Of a stretch of 64,000 bases of DNA, positions 61,001 through 64,000 are shown one piece after another. How positions within the stretch are numbered: position 1 is the first letter of the stretch; every line of letters begins with the position of its first letter. The DNA lies in NCBI RefSeq assembly GCF_009873495.1, contig NZ_CP046703.1:434001-498000 (forward strand), in the 5' to 3' direction. The notes beneath the pieces were generated by a model that saw nothing but the letters and a program-made list of their open reading frames with translations, was not told where the DNA came from and searched no databases. The DNA is from Nostoc sp. ATCC 53789 (lineage in GTDB: Bacteria; Cyanobacteriota; Cyanobacteriia; Cyanobacteriales; Nostocaceae). The position numbers were made by a program, and so were the translations under genes.

Positions 61001-61399
61001 AGCCTTAGCCAGTTAGCTTTAATTTCACCGATCTACTTATTTAATTATTATTTTGTCAATATAGCAATCCGATTTTAGATTTGAACAGAGAAAATTTGGA
61101 AAGCTTATGAATCAGGCATCCTACGGAGCTTTCTGTTCAAAAACCATTTATTATTTGCTATAGTAACTATAAAAACTATCAATATAATCTTTTGTTAATT
61201 CTTTCCAAAAATAGTATTTACTATTATTTAATACTTGCGATATAAGCTGATGTTCTGGTAAGCCAATTCAGAAAAAATCCTGATATCAAAAATTTAAAGT
61301 TGACAAGATTATCTTGCTAAAAATACTTTAAATTTACTTATCAATCAATTTTAAAATCGCAATTAATTTTTCCCTATTTTATCGGTGTTAGGAGTTATG

Positions 61400-63319
61400 A
61401 TGGCAAAATATCTACTAGCTTCTGCTAGTGGGATGGGCTTTTTGTGTTTAATTGCCGGGTTGTCACCTGTGCAAGCCCTTCCTAGTTTAGAAATCGCAGA
61501 TAAAAACGTAGCTGTTAATCAAGATGATAGCAGCTATCAAAAAAATGATTCTTATCAAAGCGATTTAGCAAACAATATTTCCAGTCAATTGCTGATAGCT
61601 AATGATAGTCAAAAAAATTTCCCCTCAGTCAATCAGCAGCAAAAAAATCAAGATTTAGGAGTAGATTCTGCTGTTAAGTTTGGGCAGCCAATCACAGCAC
61701 AATCTGCAAGCTCATCTCCACCATCAGACAAACTTGCACAAGTAACATCCGTATCCCAATTGTCTGATGTACAGCCGAATGATTGGGCTTTTCAGGCACT
61801 CCAATCTTTAGTTGAGCGCTATGGTTGTATCGCAGGTTATCCGAATCAAACCTATCGCGGTAATCGGGCGATGACTCGCTATGAATTTGCTGCTGGCTTA
61901 AATGCTTGTTTAGAGCGAATCAACGAACTGATTGCGACTGCAACTGGTGATTTGGTCAAGAAAGAAGATTTAGCCGCGTTGCAGAAACTACAAGAACAAT
62001 TTGCGGCAGAATTGTCAACATTGCGTGGTCGAGTAGATGCTGTAGAAGTTCGCACAGCAGAATTAGAAGCAAATCAGTTTTCTACGACTACTAAACTTAA
62101 TGGAGAGGCAATTATTGCTGGTATTGGTGCTAGTGGTGGCGCTCCTAATGACAGTGACCCGAATATCATCCTAGTCAATAGAGTGCGGTTAAATCTCACT
62201 ACTAGCTTTACTGGTAAAGATTCATTAATTACTGGATTGCAAGCCTATAACTTTTTGGGTGGAGTCGATGGACAGGGTAGCCTGCAACAAAGTTTAGGAT
62301 TAGCTTCGCCGCTTTTAAGTTCTAGTAGCGCTCGTACCAGTTTTGAACCGCAATTTCCGGGGTTAAATGTCAATACTTTGTCGAGCGTTGGCGCAAACAG
62401 CATTCAGCTTTACAAATTGCTGTATATTTTTCCCGTCGCTAATAAATTAACCTTGTTTGCGGGAACTGCGGCGGAAACATCAGATGCTTTTCCTGCAATT
62501 ACGCCTTTTTATGGTGAAGGACAAGAATCAATATCTCGTTTCGCTGGTTTAAATCCTGTAGTACGGATTTCTGGTGGGACTTCAGGTACTGGTTTAGCAT
62601 CGGCGGCGGGCTTTATTTATAGTATTTCGCCGAATTTGGATTTACGAGCTTTATACGGCAGCGTAAATGCCAATTTACCCCAAAAATCTGCTAGTGAGGC
62701 ACTACCAGGAGTTTCTACAACACCTTTGGGAGGAGGTTTATTTAGTGGTAGTAGTGTTATTGCCACACAGTTAACCTTCAAGCCAAGTCCCGCTTTTGAT
62801 ATTGGTTTAAACTATGCCCACAGTTATCACGAAATCAATATTTTGGGTACAGGATTAATTAGTAATGATATCGGTGCTTTAGCAGGGGTTGCAGCAGGGA
62901 CACCGGTCACACTCAACTCTGTTGGCGGTACGGTAACATGGCGATTGTCTCCCAAGATAGCCTTATCTGGCTACGGTGCAGCACTATTTGTTGATGCTGC
63001 TTCAAATAGCGTGAATGCTTCCACCACCTTTACAAGTTGGATGGCGGGAATTCACTTCAGAGATTTATTCAAGTCAGGAAACACTGCTGGGATTCTTTTT
63101 GGTCAGCCGCTTTTCCGTAGTGATACTGGTGGTTCTGCTCAACTTACCCCCACAGGCGACAATCGGGCGACTCCTTACCATTTAGAAGCCTATTATCGCC
63201 TTCAAGTTAGCGATAATATCAGCATTACCCCTGGTGCGTTTGTTCTCTTTAACCCAGAAGGTAACAGCAACAATGAAACTACGACTGTAGGCGTACTTCG
63301 GACTACTTTTACCTTTTAA
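61400..63319 (+). CDS. Iron-uptake porin (SLH and OprB-like domains)
   Basis: 640 residues. Start taken at ATG 61400, five bases after AGGAG at 61390-61394; an ATG at 61397 and a GTG at 61385 are also in frame. Residues 1-26 form a signal peptide ending PVQA. After a disordered Ser/Gln-rich part comes one SLH domain (about 120-178: SDVQPNDWAFQALQSLVERYG, then GCIAGYPNQTYRGNRAMTRYEF), a coiled coil (LAALQKLQEQFAAELSTLRG) and an OprB-type beta barrel to residue 640 ending in F. Such proteins are the main outer-membrane porins of cyanobacteria, and some carry iron. The SLH domain anchors to the cell wall. Confidence 0.9.
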   Translation: MAKYLLASASGMGFLCLIAGLSPVQALPSLEIADKNVAVNQDDSSYQKNDSYQSDLANNISSQLLIANDSQKNFPSVNQQQKNQDLGVDSAVKFGQPITAQSASSSPPSDKLAQVTSVSQLSDVQPNDWAFQALQSLVERYGCIAGYPNQTYRGNRAMTRYEFAAGLNACLERINELIATATGDLVKKEDLAALQKLQEQFAAELSTLRGRVDAVEVRTAELEANQFSTTTKLNGEAIIAGIGASGGAPNDSDPNIILVNRVRLNLTTSFTGKDSLITGLQAYNFLGGVDGQGSLQQSLGLASPLLSSSSARTSFEPQFPGLNVNTLSSVGANSIQLYKLLYIFPVANKLTLFAGTAAETSDAFPAITPFYGEGQESISRFAGLNPVVRISGGTSGTGLASAAGFIYSISPNLDLRALYGSVNANLPQKSASEALPGVSTTPLGGGLFSGSSVIATQLTFKPSPAFDIGLNYAHSYHEINILGTGLISNDIGALAGVAAGTPVTLNSVGGTVTWRLSPKIALSGYGAALFVDAASNSVNASTTFTSWMAGIHFRDLFKSGNTAGILFGQPLFRSDTGGSAQLTPTGDNRATPYHLEAYYRLQVSDNISITPGAFVLFNPEGNSNNETTTVGVLRTTFTF

Positions 63320-63361
63320 CGATAGCTCCAAATAGCGATCGCACCCTAACTAGCAAGCAAA

Positions 63362-63405
63362 TATCCTCACAAAAATAACACTCCTGAAAAGGAGTGTCGA
63401 GGATA
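63362..63405 (+). terminator. Two-part hairpin after the porin gene
   Basis: Inner stem ACACTCC/GGAGTGT (63378-63397) and outer stem TATCCTC/GAGGATA. No T run follows, so terminator function is likely but not certain. Confidence 0.55.
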
Positions 63406-63870
63406 AGATAAATAAGTAGAAATTTGGTGGACGATTATCGAATAATAATATTGTCTTTTTGCCCAAAATCTTTTATGCAAAACTGGTGAGATGCTTAGGT
63501 TAGCTATGCTAAGAATAAAGTGCGTAGCCCATCATAGATATCGCCTCACACATAACCTAATTGTTTCTTTTACCTGAGTTACCAGTTGGATTTGAAATTT
63601 GGTGCTTTTGTATAACCCGCTCAATTTGGCAAGTCACCGCATCTATTCTATATTTAACCTTATCAAAATCAATATTCACCCAAATATAGGCTTTGTCAGG
63701 TCTTTGCTGCTTATAATTCATATATTGCTTTACTTGTCAAGATATTTTGTTATATCTATACAATATAGCTATCTCAATTTCTAAACTACTTTCTCTAGAC
63801 GTATAAGTAAATATGCTTAATATTTACTTAAGATTTTATCTGCTAGAAGTTCAACCACTATTTACTAAAA

Positions 63871-63893
63871 GAGACGCGATATTTCGCGCCTCT
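63871..63893. repeat. Palindrome GAGACGCGAT/ATTTCGCGCCTCT
   Basis: Same type as the direct repeats flanking the DUF3326 gene (AGACGCGAT...CGCGTCT), here a diverged copy. Confidence 0.6.
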
Positions 63894-63924
63894 AAGAAGC
63901 AAAACCTAAATTCTAAGTATTAGC

Positions 63925-64000
63925 TTAAACTTTTGTTTGTAGATATTGCACCAACTGCGGTGCTTGCATCACTCCCTCTATCCTATCCACAGGTTGACCC
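63925..64000 (-). CDS. Probable thioredoxin-like protein, C-terminal end (cut by window edge)
   Basis: The last 24 residues and stop codon of a minus-strand gene continuing past the window edge: GQPVDRIEGVMQAPQLVQYL ends in QTKV. The pattern resembles the last strand and helix of cyanobacterial thioredoxin-domain proteins (DGQPVDR.VG...L...L). Too short for certainty. Confidence 0.5.
   Translation of the reverse strand, partial: GQPVDRIEGVMQAPQLVQYLQTKV

Larger units (their letters stand above)
60192..61384. other. Long gene-poor region upstream of the porin gene
   Basis: Nearly 1.2 kb without a gene I can support. It contains a purine/pyrimidine hairpin (60219-60290), heptamer-type repeats near 60981-61000, GCGATCGC at 60692, and a motif AAAAATAGTA(C/T)TTACT occurring at 60506-60521 and 61207-61222. 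A long 5' leader or small RNA is possible but not demonstrated. Confidence 0.55.
63320..63924. other. Intergenic region after the porin gene
   Basis: Contains a hairpin (63362-63405), a GCGATCGC site at 63335 and a palindrome at 63871-63893. I saw no gene; the open frame at 63599-63784 is AT-rich and unsupported. Confidence 0.55.

Noticed and set aside
63599-63784. 61-residue plus-strand protein
   Set aside because: AT-rich with a composition expected of random open frames, no ribosome-binding site.

Overview
The window comes from a filamentous, nitrogen-fixing cyanobacterium of the Nostoc type. Evidence for this is the many GCGATCGC (HIP1) octamers, the characteristic Nostoc short tandem repeats and palindromic intergenic repeats, two small proteins of the Mo-dependent nitrogenase C-terminal family, an SLH/OprB iron-uptake porin, and a biosynthetic cluster known from Nostoc.

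Positions 766-33702 hold what looks like a complete nostocyclopeptide (ncp) cluster. Two giant NRPS genes, ncpA (3 modules plus epimerase) and ncpB (4 modules plus terminal reductase), lie on the + strand with a 4-bp overlap. Five accessory genes run divergently on the - strand in the order ncpF (ABC exporter), ncpG (serine hydrolase), ncpC (Fe/2-oxoglutarate oxygenase), ncpD (alcohol dehydrogenase) and ncpE (P5C-reductase-like). The specificity codes I read from the seven adenylation domains fit Tyr, Gly, Gln(D), Ile, Ser, 4-methylproline and Leu/Phe in that order, the nostocyclopeptide sequence. NcpC, NcpD and NcpE together give a plausible route from leucine to 4-methylproline. The reductase releases the peptide as an aldehyde that closes to a macrocyclic imine. 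Oddities are a catalytically degenerate first condensation domain behind a TubC-type docking domain, and in-frame short tandem repeats at the same loop of all seven adenylation domains. A transposase fragment borders the cluster on the left.

Positions 34283-43400 hold a secreted beta-helix protein with foreign-looking composition, an arsenosugar locus (arsM, a Pit-type transporter, arsS), an orphan OmpR-family regulator, a nitrogenase-C-terminal-family protein, a methyltransferase, an acetyltransferase and a small disordered protein.

Positions 43400-51600 mix repeat-rich intergenic DNA with a GIY-YIG-like protein, a Ser/Thr kinase with a YARHG domain, a second nitrogenase-C-terminal-family paralogue, a frameshifted cupin pseudogene, a creatininase-family protein, a CPBP protease, a DUF3326 protein between two direct repeats, and a 5'-truncated DUF1963 remnant.

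Positions 51600-64000 carry a STAND NTPase with TPRs, a LecA-like domain protein, a PhoX-type phosphatase, an IS200/IS605 element with divergent tnpA and tnpB, a ferritin-like diiron protein, uppS (whose start codon lies inside a heptanucleotide repeat), a long gene-poor stretch, an iron-uptake porin, and the end of a probable thioredoxin-like gene at the right edge.

All family calls were made by reading motifs and recalling family patterns; no database search was run.
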